Assembly (NCBI GenBank): GCA_036426205.1
Contig: CM071587.1
Coordinates: 2,581,068 to 2,645,067 of the forward strand
Origin: Ascaphus truei
Lineage: Eukaryota; Chordata; Amphibia; Anura; Ascaphidae
Reading direction: 5' to 3'
Length of the DNA stretch: 64,000 nucleotides
Shown here: one piece after another, positions 12,371-22,887 of the stretch
Layout: each line of letters opens with the position of its first letter
Numbering within the stretch: the stretch's first letter is position 1
Position numbers and translations under genes: made by a program
The notes under the pieces: generated by a model
Seen by the model: only the letters and a program-made list of their open reading frames with translations
Told to the model about the DNA's origin: nothing
Database searches by the model: none

Positions 12371-13185
12371 GTGAGTAACACGGGGACTGTCCTGTGTATG
12401 AGACCGCGAGGGAACCCTGCCTGCGTACCAACCTACAGTGCTAGAAATGGCCTGTGTTTCTTCATTCTGCCATTAAAACATCCCACAGCTGCATCTCCTC
12501 CCCATAGGGGCTGTTATAAAGAGGCACATTGCACAGTTCTGCTGTAAAATTAAACTGTTGTGAGCCGTTTTAAGCAAGTGTCGATAAGCATCAAGTTCTT
12601 CCGATCAGTGTTTTGGGCGGGGATTCATGTATCCGGATTAGGCCGGAGTTATCAGTAATACAAACCGTGAGCTGTACAACGATCTGTACCTGCTCTGTCT
12701 AGTTGCTTCTGTACGTACAGGCTGTCTGACCATTACTAACCACCTGTAAGATATTTGTATGACATGTTTATTACAGTTGGTGCAGACGCAAGCAAAACAC
12801 AGAGAACTTAGTCATTTTAACAGCGAGATCACATGGAGCAGGCTCGCCCTGATGCCCCTCACAGAACAGCTCCTCTAGCACAGAATCACTAGTCATTTTC
12901 TTGTCTACTTCACACCCGAGAGGCGCTAAGAGGTGAACGGTAACTGGGAGCAGATTGTGTACCTGTATACAAAGTAACCATGTCTGGTCTTTATTTGGGG
13001 AAGTGTTTGTGGGCGCTGGAAGATAAAGCACCTCCCCCGCAGCGTTTGATACCAGGATATACATCGTCAGTCCTAACACACGGGCATCAAACTGCAAGCA
13101 TTCCCATCTAGCTGCGGTGTAGGACGTCTGGCCGCGGCCAAATTGTCACTGGCGCTCCGCCGCCATAACTACTGAGGTCACCTCA
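12371..13185. other. Unassigned stretch after MRGBP exon 2
   Basis: This is where MRGBP exons 3-5 should lie. I find no HESEILPFPNPE-like coding text, splice pair or basic C-terminus in any frame. No repeat is obvious either. Confidence 0.6.
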
Positions 13186-13325
13186 CCACCAGCGCCTCTC
13201 CCAGCCGCAGGGCACCTCCCCCGCAGCATGTCCTCAGCCCCTCTCCCAGCCAGGCACCTCCCCCGCAGCATGTCCTCAGCACCTCCCCCAGCCGCAGGGC
13301 ACCTCCCCCGCAGCATGTCCTCAGC
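13186..13325. repeat. ~40-bp tandem repeat
   Basis: Three to four units of the type CAGCCGCAGGGCACCTCCCC plus CGCAGCATGTCCTCAGC. Confidence 0.85.
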
Positions 13326-13550
13326 GCGCTAATACTTCTCCCTATACACCCTAACATCCTGCTGCTAATACCTCTCCCTATACACCCTAACACCCTGCTG
13401 CTAATACCTCTCCCTATACACCCTGCTGCTAATACCTCTCCCTATACACCGTAACACCCCGCTGCTAATATCTCTCCCTATACACCCTAACATCCCGCTG
13501 CTAATACCTCTCCCTATACAACCCAACACTCTGCTGTTAATACATCTCCC
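13326..13550. repeat. 36-bp minisatellite, clean copy
   Basis: Unit about CTGCTGCTAATACCTCTCCC plus TATACACCCTAACACC. It precedes the intact OGFR exon 1. Confidence 0.9.
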
Positions 13551-13923
13551 TGTATATGGGTGTTGGGGGTCCCTCCCTGTATATAAGAGGGGGGGGGGAT
13601 GTATATAGGGGTTGGCCTGAGTTATAAAGTGACACTTTCTGTTCTCCTTTGTGACATCACAAGTCCCCGCCCCTCTGTGACGTCACACGCATCTCTTCCG
13701 CCGGGTTTCACTTTCGTTTCTCAACTGTCACTGACCAACGGCACCGAGACCGCGCGGGCGCCGAACCGAGACCGGCACCGTGCTCCAGCAGCTGTCGGTA
13801 CCGAACCGCCCCCCCCCCCCCCCCCCAGCTGTCGGTACCTTCCCCCAGCCGCCGGTACCTTCCCCAGCCGCCGGTACCGTGCTCCCCTGCCAGGCTTACC
13901 CGGTGCAGCCTCTCCGCGGGAGG

Positions 13924-14031
13924 ATGCAGGGCTGGGGCACTGAGCCGGGCTGGGACTCGGACACTGACTCTACCTGGGAGGAGGGGGAGGAGAGGAGACC
14001 CCCGGGCCGGAGAAACCCCCCCAACCGCCAG
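13924..14031 (+). CDS. OGFR: OGFR exon 1
   Basis: Thirty-six codons run from MQGWGTEPGW to NPPNRQ, with donor GTACTG. The DSDTDSTWEEGEE segment matches the conserved acidic start of OGFR. A CpG-containing proximal region with TATATAAG (about 13578-13586) and CRE-like TGACGTCA (13679-13686) sits upstream. Confidence 0.88.
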
Positions 14032-14099
14032 GTACTGACAGCAAGGGGGTGAGGGGCAGTGTGTGTGTGTCTGTGTGTCTGTGTGACACTGGGGGTGTG

Positions 14100-14138
<39 letters not shown>

Positions 14139-15745
14139 CACACTGGGGGTGTGAGGGTGTGGGATACTGTTACACTGGGGGTGCGTGTGTGGGACGCACT
14201 GACACTGGGTGTGTGTGACACTGTATGGGGGGGGGGTACTCTATCACTGATTACGTGTGTCTATGTGTCACTGACACGGCTGTGTGTGTTACTGACCACT
14301 GGGGTGTGTGGGAGGGTGACACTGACCACGGAGGTGTTACACTGTCGCAGTCTCTCTGCACACATATGCTGATACTGTCCTGTATACACGCGGTCCCAGC
14401 CTCTGCACACGTATGCTGTTACTATTTATACCTCTCCGATACACCCTAACATCCCCGCTGCTAATACCTCTGCCCTATAATCCTAACATCCGCTGCTACA
14501 TACTCTCTATTAAACCCTAACACCCCTGCTGTAATACCCCCCCCTATACACACTAACACCCCGCTTGCTAATACCTCTCCCCTATACACCCTAACAATTA
14601 TCCTGCTGACGAATACCTCCTACCCTATACACCCCTAAATATCCGCTGCATAACACCTCTCCCTAATACACCCTAACATCCTGTCTGATAATACCTTCCA
14701 TACACCCTAAACATCCTGCTGCTATACCCTCTCCCTATACACCCATCAACAGCCCGCTGATAAGACCATCTACATATTACACCCTATAACATCCTAGCGT
14801 GCTAACTACTCTCCTATTACACCCTAACACCTGCTGCTAAGATTCTCCCTATACCCACTAACATCCTGCTGCTAATACCTCTCCCTATACACCCTACAAC
14901 CTGCTGCTAACTTCTCCATACCCCTAACACCCTGCTGATAATAACCTCTCCCTTTAACCATGCTACCTCTCCCTATACCGATAACACCCCGCTGCTAATA
15001 TCTCTCCCTATACACCCTAACATCCCGCTGCGTAATACCTCTCCCTATACAACCCAAACACTAGTCTGCTGTTATACATAATCCCTGTATATGGGTGTGG
15101 GGGTGGTCCCTCCCTGTATATAAGGGGGGGGGGGATGTATATAGGGGTTGGCCTGAGTTATAAAGGTGACACTTTCTGTCTCCGTTGTGACATCACAAGT
15201 CCCCGCCCCTCTGTGAACGTCACACGCATCTATTCCGCCGGGTTTCACTTTCGTTTCTCAACTGTCCACTGACAACGGCAACCGAGACCGCGCGGGCGCG
15301 CGAACCGAGAACCGGCACCGTGCTACAGCAGCTGTCGGTACCGAACCGGCCCCCCCCCCCCCCCCAGCTGTCGGTACTTCCCAGCGCCGGTCAGGACCCT
15401 TCCCCAGCCGCCGGTACCGTGCTCCCCATGCCAGGATTACCCGGTGCAGCCTCTCCGGGGAGGATGCAGGGATGGGGACTGAGCCGGGCTGGGACTCGGA
15501 CACTGACTCTACCTGGGAGGAGGGGGAGGGAGGGAGACCCCGGGCCGGAGAAACCCCCCCAACCGCAAGGTACTGACAGCGGGGGGTGAGGGGCAGTGGG
15601 TGATGGTCTGTGGTCTGTGTTGACACTGGGGGTGGAGGGTGTGTGTGTTGTGGTGTGTGTGTGTGTTGTGGGACACACTGGGGGTGTGAGGGTGTGGTGT
15701 GTGGTACGTTAAACTGGGGGTGCGTGTGTGGGACACACTGACACT

Positions 15746-15781
<36 letters not shown>

Positions 15782-18700
15782 TGGACACAACTGGGGGTGT
15801 TGAGGGTGTGGGATACGGTTACACGGGGTGCGTGTGTGTGGGAACCACTCACACTGGGTGTTTGTGTGTGTGTGTGACACTGGGGGGGTGGGATACTGTT
15901 ACACTGGGGGTGCGTGTGTGGGACACACTGACACTGGGTGTGTGTGTGTGTGACCAATGGGGGTTGTGAGGGGTGGGATACTGTTACACTGGGGGTGCGT
16001 GTGTGGACGCACTGACACTGGGTGTGTGTGACACGAGTATGGGGGGGGGGTACTTATCACTGATACGTGTTGTATGTGTCACTGACACGGCGTGTGTGGT
16101 TACTGACCACTGGGGTGTGTGGGGAGGGTGACACTGACCACGGAGGGTGTTACACTGTCGCAGTCTCCTGCAAACATATGGCTGATACTGTCCTGTATAC
16201 ACGCTGGTCCCAGCAGCTTGCACACGTTGAGGATTACTATTTGTATACACGCTGGTCCCCAGCCTCCTGCAAACGTATTGCTGTTATATTATGTTAAGTA
16301 TCACGCTAGGTCCCAGCCTAGCCAACGTATGCTGTTAACTTATTCTTCTGTATACACGCGGTCCCAGCCTCTGCACACGTATGCTGTTACTATTCTGTAT
16401 ACACGCGGTCCCAGCCTCTGCACACGTATGCTGTTACTGTCCTGTATACACGCGGTCCCAGCCTCTGCACACGTATGCTGATACTATCCTGTATACACGC
16501 TGTCCCAGCCTCTCTGACCTTGAAAATGTTCTGTAATCTGATTTAGTTTTTTAAGGGTCAAAAACTGGATCGCTCAAAATACCTGTTTTAAACGCTGACA
16601 AAACCGGAGCTACGTACTGCTTTGCATATTGAGATACTGACACCCATCTAGCCCAAAGTGGGCGCACTTTACAGAGAGAAATCCTGCCTAAGCCCCTTGG
16701 TCAGAATGAAAGCACGTTGCACAGCAACGCCAATTAATGACTATGGGGATATAGTGTATGGTACAGCACCCCAAATTCACATCGGCAAACTCTATATTCT
16801 ATAGAACTCAATAATAATAATATGCCATTTTTGTGTAATTATGTAACTTCGACACCATTGTGCTATAACAGGACTAGACGCGAAGCGCATCTTCCCCCTC
16901 TCGCCTTCAAATACTTTCTGGACGAGTTACTCAATTACCCGAGCAGGCTTCTCACCCCTAATGTCCCCAGCATTTCTCTTCTTACATCCTCCAGAAACCT
17001 GCTTATAGGCTCAAAGGATCCGGTCGCTCTCCCTTCTCATACCGAGCACCCCACTTCTGGGAAAGTTTACCGGCGTCTCTCAAATCTGCCTCCTGTCCAA
17101 GTTCTTTCCAGACTTTGGCCGTTTCCTGCTTTAAACATATTTTTTAACTGTAACTTGTAATGTTTTTACCTTATGTTGTTGCTTTATTATTTTGTGCCCA
17201 GGACTTAAGCTCTCAATCTATTGTTTTTCCTGGTAAAATATTTTGATTAAAAAAAGGGAAAAAACAGCCCCCCTAATCTAGAAATACTCTTTTTGACCCT
17301 CCTGACCGTTCTTAGAGACTTTAGTATTGGGCTCTTAATATGCAGTTAGAAAGGAGTTATAAGACATGTATAATAATGAGATGTATTAAACTGTGTAGGG
17401 CCGGCTTGATGAGGACGCGATTGGTGCGACAGCACCGGGCCCCGAGCTCCACCCCAGAACCTCACCGGTGCAGCGACGGGAGAGAAGCCCACCCGGGCGG
17501 CGGTTACGGAACCCGGGCCTGACTTCTGTGTCAGGGCCCCCCGGGTGGGTTCCCTCCATCGCTGCCGCCCTACAGGTAGCGCTCTGGGGAGCAGCAGGTC
17601 CCGCACTCAGTTTGCACCGGGCCCCTTGATCTCCGGAGCCGGTCCTACATGTACTCACTCGTAGTGTGATAAATACGCTCTGACACCAGCGGCGTTCACT
17701 TGCACACTAAAGACGTGTTTGTTCTCTTCCCATTTTAGACTTATCGGAAAAGCACCAGAGCAGCTCGGGACATGCAGAATTACCGCCGCGGTTACCCAGT
17801 ACGACTTTCCGACTCTTACCCGTTTACTCCTCTCACTACTGGAAGCACTGAGGGGGTTTGGGTGGGGAATATAGAGCTAACCCCTTCATTGCCAGTGGGG
17901 TTTGTTTGTTGTTGTTGTTTTTTTATAACATGAACTGACGAGTTTCATCAGTAATATCTTCTCTGATGTAACGGGTCCTGTTTACTAGTCCCTAGAGGGA
18001 ACCTAAAGACTCCTTCACATGAATATTAACGCTTAATAAATCTGTATCATAGCATCTGTTCTCTGACATAATGTCTCTTGTATGCAGGATTTGAAGAACA
18101 CACGTTCTGGGGATGAATCCAAGGACCTGGCAAATCTGAGGTTCTATCTGAACGAGGTGCCTTTTAAGCCATACGGTTAGTGCAGGCCTAAAGCCAATGG
18201 CAGCCATCTTTAAAAGCTTCCCCTCATATATTATATTCTTTAAACATTTCTGCAAGGTTGTGGGATTTTCTTATTGGAGGATATAAAAACACACACACAC
18301 GTGTGTGTGTGTTGGATAAACTCTGCCAGTTACGGTTGATAACTCCCCAAGCTGCCTCCCTGTACCGTGTGGATGATGTGTGAAACCTCTTTTGTTACAC
18401 GCAGGAGTTAAGATAGACCAGCTGCTTCAGGAGTGGAAGGATGACTATTACACGCTGGAGGAGAACCATTCTTACATCCAGTGGTGAGTGGGCACGTGGG
18501 CTCTGTATTTCTGCAGCAGAACGGAGGGTCTTTAACTGCAAAATGACCTCCAGCTGCGTGGCTTTATCTAGCAGGGAAAGGGGGTAACATGGTGTGCTTT
18601 GCCACAGGTTGTTTCCACTGCGGGAGCACGGGATGAACTGGGATGCCCAGCCGCTGACCCTGCATGAGATCAAGGTACCCACCTCTGGTCACACACCACA

Positions 18701-21700
18701 TCCTTCTGCTGACTCCGCTACCTGTCACAGATCCGCTCACGCTGTAATCTTTGCTTCTCCCCCCTCTTCCCCTAACCCCCCCGCCCCACCCCATACCTCC
18801 CCACCCCATACCTCCCCACCCCATACCTCCCCACCGACCAGGAGATGAAAAACAATGAAGACACCAAAAAGAGGTTCCTTATGGCGTACGAGCTCATGCT
18901 GGGATTTTATGGCATCAAACTCCGGAGCAAGAAAACTGGCGCGGTCATTCGGGCAGAGAACTGGCAGGACAGGTTCTACAATCTCAACCAGTGAGTGATG
19001 CTGCTGTGCATTGTCTGTTTGTGGGGGGGGGGGAGGGGAGATACATGGTTGGTGGAGGGGGGGGGATGGGAGGAATACACGGTTGGTGGGTGGGGGGGGG
19101 AAGAGAATACACGGTTGTGGGTTGGGGGGGGGGAGAATACAACGGTCTTCTGGTGGGGGGAGAGAGAGAGAGAGAATACACGGCTGTGGGTGGGGGGAGA
19201 GAGAATACACGGTGTGGGGGGGTGGGGTGGGGGGAGAGAATACACGGTTGTGGGTAGGGGGAGAGAATACACGGTCTGTGGGGGGGGGGGAGAGATACAC
19301 GGTCAGTGGGTGGGGGGAGAGAATACACGGTATGTGGGTGGGGGGAGGAATACACGGTCTGGGGTGGGGGGAGAGAGAATACACGCTCTGGGGGTGGGGG
19401 AGAGAATACACGGTCTGTGGGGTGGGGGGAGAGAGAATACCCGCTCGTGTGGGTGGGGGGGGAGAGAATACACCTTGTGGTGGGGGGGGAGAGAATACAC
19501 GCTCTGTGGGTGTGGGGTGGGACGGGAGTGGAATGAGAATACCGCTCTGTGGGTGGGGGGGAGAGAATACACGCTCTGTGGGTGGGGGGGGGAGAGAATA
19601 CACGCTCTGTGGGGGGGGGGAGAGAATACACGGTCTGTGGGTGGGGGGGGAGAGCTAACACGTCTATGTGGGTGGGGGGGGGGGGGGGAGAATACACGGT
19701 CTGTGGGTGGGGGGGAGAGAATACACGGTCTGTGGGTGGGGGGAGAGAGAATACACGGTCTGTGGGTGGGGGGGAGAATACACGGTCTGTGGGTGGGGGG
19801 GAGAGAATACACGCTCTGTGGGTGGGGGGGGAGAGAATACACGCTCTGTGGGTGGGGGGGAGAGAATACACGGTCTGTGGGTGGGGAGAGAGCGAAAACA
19901 CGCTTGTGGGTGGGGGGGGGAGAGAATACACGCTTGGTGGGTGGGGGGGAGAGAATTACACGGTCTGTGGGGTGGGGGCGAGCGGAATACACGCTGGGGG
20001 TGGGGGGGGGAGCGAATACGCTGTGGGTGGGGGGGAGAGAATACACGACTGGGGGTGGGGGGGAGGTGAGGAGGAGAGATACACGGTCTGTGGGTGGGGG
20101 GAGAGAATACACGGTCTGTGGGTGGGGTGAGAGAATACATGGCCTGTGTGTGGGGGGAAGAATACATGGTCTGTGGGGACGAGAATACACGGTTCTGAGT
20201 GGGGGGGGAGGGGTAGAGCGAATACACGGTAGGAGGGGGGGGGAGAATACACGGTAGGAGGGGGGGGGAGAGAATACACACGTTCTATAGGTGGGGGGAG
20301 AGAATACACACGGTCTATAGGTGGGGGGAGAGAATACACACGGTCTATAGGTGGGGGGGTTAAGAATACACACGGTCTGTAGATGGGGGGGGGGGAGAGA
20401 ATACATGGTGTGGGGGGGGGAGAGAGAATACACGGTCTGTGGGGGGTTGGGGGGAGAGAATACACGGTCTGTGGGTGGGGGGGGGGGAAAGAATACACGG
20501 TCTGTGGGGGGTGGGTTAACAGTGAATATTTTGCCCTTACATTAAAAACATGAAGCTGAGGGTGTAAGAATGGCTGTGATAAATCAGTAGAAATGTAAGA
20601 ATCTCGCTCCTAGTTAGTATGACGCAAAAGGTAAACTTGAATGGGCAAACAAGTGCTATATTACGTATCACAGAAAACAACACAAAGGCAAGAACTCCTC
20701 TCAAAGGTGGTAAGGTGTCATCGGGTAGGAAACTGGTAAGATGCTGATGGTAATCTCGGTTTCCAGTATGCGAAAAGAGAAATATAGTGCAACACCATTA
20801 TTACAAAAAACAATTCTAGAGCACAGAGCTCATTACTCACACGCTCACGAATAAAAAACAGGCAAGATTGACACTCTGGGTCCTGAGTGTTGGATGCCGT
20901 GGAGCTGTATCGTAGAAAAGACCGCGTGTCTCCAACGAGCTCACTTCCGCGATTTTAGAATGGCGTGTGACATCACGAGCCCTCTCCGCCAATCAGCGTC
21001 TGCAGCTGTAACCTATAGCCGAATCTCCGTGGACTCGGCGCAAGTGGCGGGGATACGGGAATGCAAAGCGGAGGGCACCTAAGCCTCACTGAATATCAAC
21101 GGGTAATTCGCAACAGCTCCATAGGATGCAAAGCAAAATAAATGGATAGAAGCCATTTTATTAAAGTCAAATCTAAGAAAGAAGCAAAAACTAATTTTAT
21201 TCCTTTTTATTACGCAATTTAATAGCAAACTTTTTAAGATTAATAACATTTTAAACAAACATGGGCACATTTTTAAAGAGTGATCAAATGATTATAGGAT
21301 TTTTTACCTGATCATGCACAAGTTGTGTATACAAAAGCAAGAAATATTAAGGATAAAATAGCCTCCAAAATTTGAGGGAGGTCTTGCGCTTGTGTGTGTG
21401 TTCTGTGATTTTCTTTGAGGATTACGCAATTCCTCACGCCAGCAGCATCTCCTCTTGGTTGATATTTATTTGTATATATATTTTCATATTTTTCATATTT
21501 ACACTTTTAATATTGGATTTGGGGTTTGCGCTTAAACTTCCTGTATCTATATAATATACAGTAATTATATAGAAAAATATTACTACCAGGGGGGGGGAAT
21601 GTGATGCTTTCTGCGTAAAACTACTTAATTTGATTAGTTACATTTGTCACCTTTTTTTTTTTTTTACTTGCTAGGGTTAACCAGGACTTGTATTACAAAG

Positions 21701-22691
21701 GGACTCACCTTTTTCTGTTATTTGAAGAGTTTTAAAGAGCTTTAAAAACCCTTTTATAACAGAACCGTAAAATTTTTTTATAACTGTTTTGACGTTATCT
21801 GTTTGGACGGTCCTTTTTTGCAATAATAATAAACAATGTTCATAGCATCAAATCTGATTAAACTTTTTGCTATGTGCTTATTATTGTAATATAATTACAG
21901 TGCTGGGTAAACCAACATATACTGCAGCTGTATTAAGACTAAAACACTCTTACTGATATTTATGTCATTCCTTCTCCAGTCACAGCCACACAATAACCTG
22001 CGGATCACACGTATACTGAAGTGTTTGGGGAGAGCTGGGTATGGAACACTTCCAGGCTCCGCTGGTCAGGTTTCTCCTGGAGGAAACGCTGTGTAAGAAA
22101 CACACTACACAACGTTAAATCCAGCGTCTTGGACTATTTCATGTTCACTGTCAGGGACAAGCTGAGCGCAGAGAGCTGGTGTGCTACGCCTGGGAGAACT
22201 TTAAGCCCCCAGATCAGTTTATCTGGGGGTCAGTGGAGAAGCTCAGAGTTTACAAGAAAGGTCAGAGGAGCAAAGAGGGACGAGGCAACAAATGGGGGAA
22301 ATGAGACGGGTGAAGGGTTGGAGGAGGAGTGAAGGGTTGGAGAGGAGGGAAGACAAAGGGTTAGAGAGGAGGGAAGACAAAGGGTTAGAGAGTACGGAAG
22401 GAGAAGGGTCAGAGAAGTGGGAGAAGAGGGATCGACGCAACGGCACTCAACTCAAGTGAAACAGAAGAAGAGACTATAGATGTTTGGCCGGGTGAAAAAA
22501 TAAAGGAAACTAAAAAAAGGAAGCTGGAAGCGGGGCATCCAACGCGACCCCTCAACCAGCATCGGAACATTGAAACCCTTTCAAAAAGATTTGAAGGAGT
22601 GCGTATGAATCCCACGGGGAGCCCTGTAACCAAGAGGAGGGTGCGGGGCTCCAGGAAACAGGAGATGGACGAGGAGGAAAGGACGAAATAA
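13924..22691 (+). CDS. OGFR: Opioid growth factor receptor (zeta-type), 7 exons, last exon frame-broken
   Basis: OGFR binds Met-enkephalin (opioid growth factor) and restrains cell proliferation; the family is nuclear or perinuclear and unrelated to GPCR opioid receptors. Exons 1-6 (13924-14031, 17739-17798, 18088-18175, 18405-18483, 18608-18674, 18842-18990) join in frame and all carry canonical splice sites. They contain the OGFr_N landmarks DSTWEEGEE, ARDMQNYRRGYP, EENHSYIQWLFPLRE and AYELMLGFYGIKL. Exon 7 starts at 21980 and holds NNLRITRIL, MEHFQAPLVRFLLEETL, LDYFMFTVRD and WENFKPPDQFIWG, but in alternating frames, with at least four indels in about 230 bases. A lysine-rich tail with KETKKRKLE (nuclear localisation signal) and VTKRRVRG ends at TAA 22689-22691. 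Human OGFR ends in tandem repeats; a 30-bp array lies just beyond this stop (see findings). The start at 13924 gives the short acidic N-terminus expected of the family. Confidence 0.92.
14425..15085. repeat. 36-bp minisatellite, degraded copy
   Basis: Same unit as at 13326-13550 but with frequent single-base gains and losses. It precedes the broken OGFR exon-1 copy. Confidence 0.9.
14870..16230. repeat. Tandem duplication of the OGFR promoter/exon-1 block (second copy)
   Basis: It matches about 13330-14420: TATA-like region, CRE-like region, exon, TG-rich intron start and the CCTGTATACACGCGGTCCCA units. Differences are mostly single-base indels, plus an extra TG-rich section at 15640-15990. 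Confidence 0.85.
15464..15569 (+). pseudogene. OGFR: Second, frame-broken copy of OGFR exon 1
   Basis: The bases copy the exon at 13924-14031 including the donor GTACTG, but the exon is 106 instead of 108 bases and loses frame after the fourth codon through a missing base. It lies 1540 bases downstream of the intact copy, inside a longer duplicated block. Confidence 0.8.
16185..16510. repeat. ~47-bp minisatellite
   Basis: Unit about CCTGTATACACGCGGTCCCA plus GCCTCTGCACACGTATGCTG and TTACTAT. The right-hand units are clean, the left-hand ones degraded. Confidence 0.88.
16822..17250 (+). mobile_element. 3' end of a non-LTR retrotransposon (CR1/L2/Rex-like)
   Basis: Shifting between two frames, the text reads like the C-terminus of a LINE reverse-transcriptase protein. 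It contains SSRNLLIGSKDPVALPS, then SYRAPHFWESLPASLKSA, the RAP-WNSLP signature of the family, then SFQTLAVSCFKHIF and a stop at 17145-17147. The 3' tail ends near an A-rich stretch at 17241-17262. Located in OGFR intron 1. Confidence 0.65.
17395..17649. mobile_element. Possible TIR element (GTAGGGCCGGCT ends)
   Basis: The segment starts GTAGGGCCGGCT and ends AGCCGGTCCTAC, an imperfect terminal inverted repeat, with a GC-rich interior that also contains ACCGGGCCCCG near the left end and ACCGGGCCCC near the right. No coding signal; a non-autonomous DNA element is likely. Confidence 0.5.
17739..17798 (+). CDS. OGFR: OGFR exon 2
   Basis: Twenty codons, TYRKSTRAARDMQNYRRGYP, correspond to the human ATRDMCRYRHNYP segment. 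The acceptor is CATTTTAG and the donor is GTACGA. Phase 0 at both ends. Confidence 0.92.
18088..18175 (+). CDS. OGFR: OGFR exon 3
   Basis: Acceptor TATGCAG, donor GTTAGT. The exon encodes the family motif LANLRFYLNEVPFKPYG and ends in phase 1. Confidence 0.92.
18405..18483 (+). CDS. OGFR: OGFR exon 4
   Basis: Acceptor ACACGCAG, donor GTGAGT. The exon encodes QLLQEWKDDYYTLEENHSYI, one of the most conserved OGFR blocks. It ends in phase 2 within the tryptophan codon of QWLFPLRE. Confidence 0.94.
18608..18674 (+). CDS. OGFR: OGFR exon 5
   Basis: Acceptor GCCACAG, donor GTACCC. It encodes LFPLREHGMNWDAQPLTLHE, which aligns with human LFPLREPGVNWHAKPLTLRE. Confidence 0.94.
18842..18990 (+). CDS. 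OGFR: OGFR exon 6
   Basis: Acceptor CGACCAG, donor GTGAGT. It contains RFLMAYELMLGFYGIKLRSK and ends at NLN plus two bases of the next codon. The G-rich array of intron 6 starts about 30 bases after the donor. Confidence 0.94.
19018..20517. repeat. OGFR: ~29-bp G-rich minisatellite in OGFR intron 6
   Basis: Unit about GAGAGAATACACGGTCTGTG plus GGTGGGGGG, near 50 copies. Each carries a run of five or more G. Long frames on both strands are artefacts of the array. Confidence 0.93.
20518..21979. other. OGFR: Rest of OGFR intron 6
   Basis: AT-rich, mostly unique-looking DNA. A GC-richer patch at 20890-21080 contains TGACATCACGAG and CCAATCAGCG, perhaps part of an old element. No exon seen. Confidence 0.6.
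21980..22691 (+). CDS. OGFR: OGFR exon 7 (last exon), multiple frame breaks
   Basis: Acceptor CTTCTCCAG. Conserved words appear in order but jump frames. A two-base gain lies near 21988-21991, a one-base gain near 22031-22037, and further breaks lie near 22110 and 22171-22180. The acidic stretch at 22320-22455 (unit RREDKGLE, a 24-bp repeat) needs yet another frame. The KKRKLE basic motif near 22513-22530 and the stop at 22689 are in one open frame. Exons 1-6 are intact, so I read this as consensus error; a recent pseudogene is the alternative. Confidence 0.75.
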
Positions 22692-22887
22692 GACGTGTGA
22701 GTAAGGCAAGAACTAGGAGGGGATGGGCCATGTGGTGGTGGTGGTGGTGATGATGATCCTGATGTTCCAACCCAGCCAGCAACACGGAACTACATGAGAA
22801 TGTGAAAAACACAAAGTGATAAAGACAGACACGGTCAGTGGGTGACAACAGGAGCAATCATTTACCCAGGGAGTAAGGACATGTGCT

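Noticed and set aside
12771..13097. 108-codon minus-strand frame between MRGBP and OGFR
   Set aside because: Considered as a remnant exon of another gene or the missing MRGBP part; it is on the wrong strand and matches nothing I recognise.
18737..20498. Very long frames on both strands (up to 420 codons) in the G-rich array
   Set aside because: They translate the 29-bp repeat (ENTRSVGGG or PPTDRVFSP units) in every frame; no domain, splice or conservation signal.
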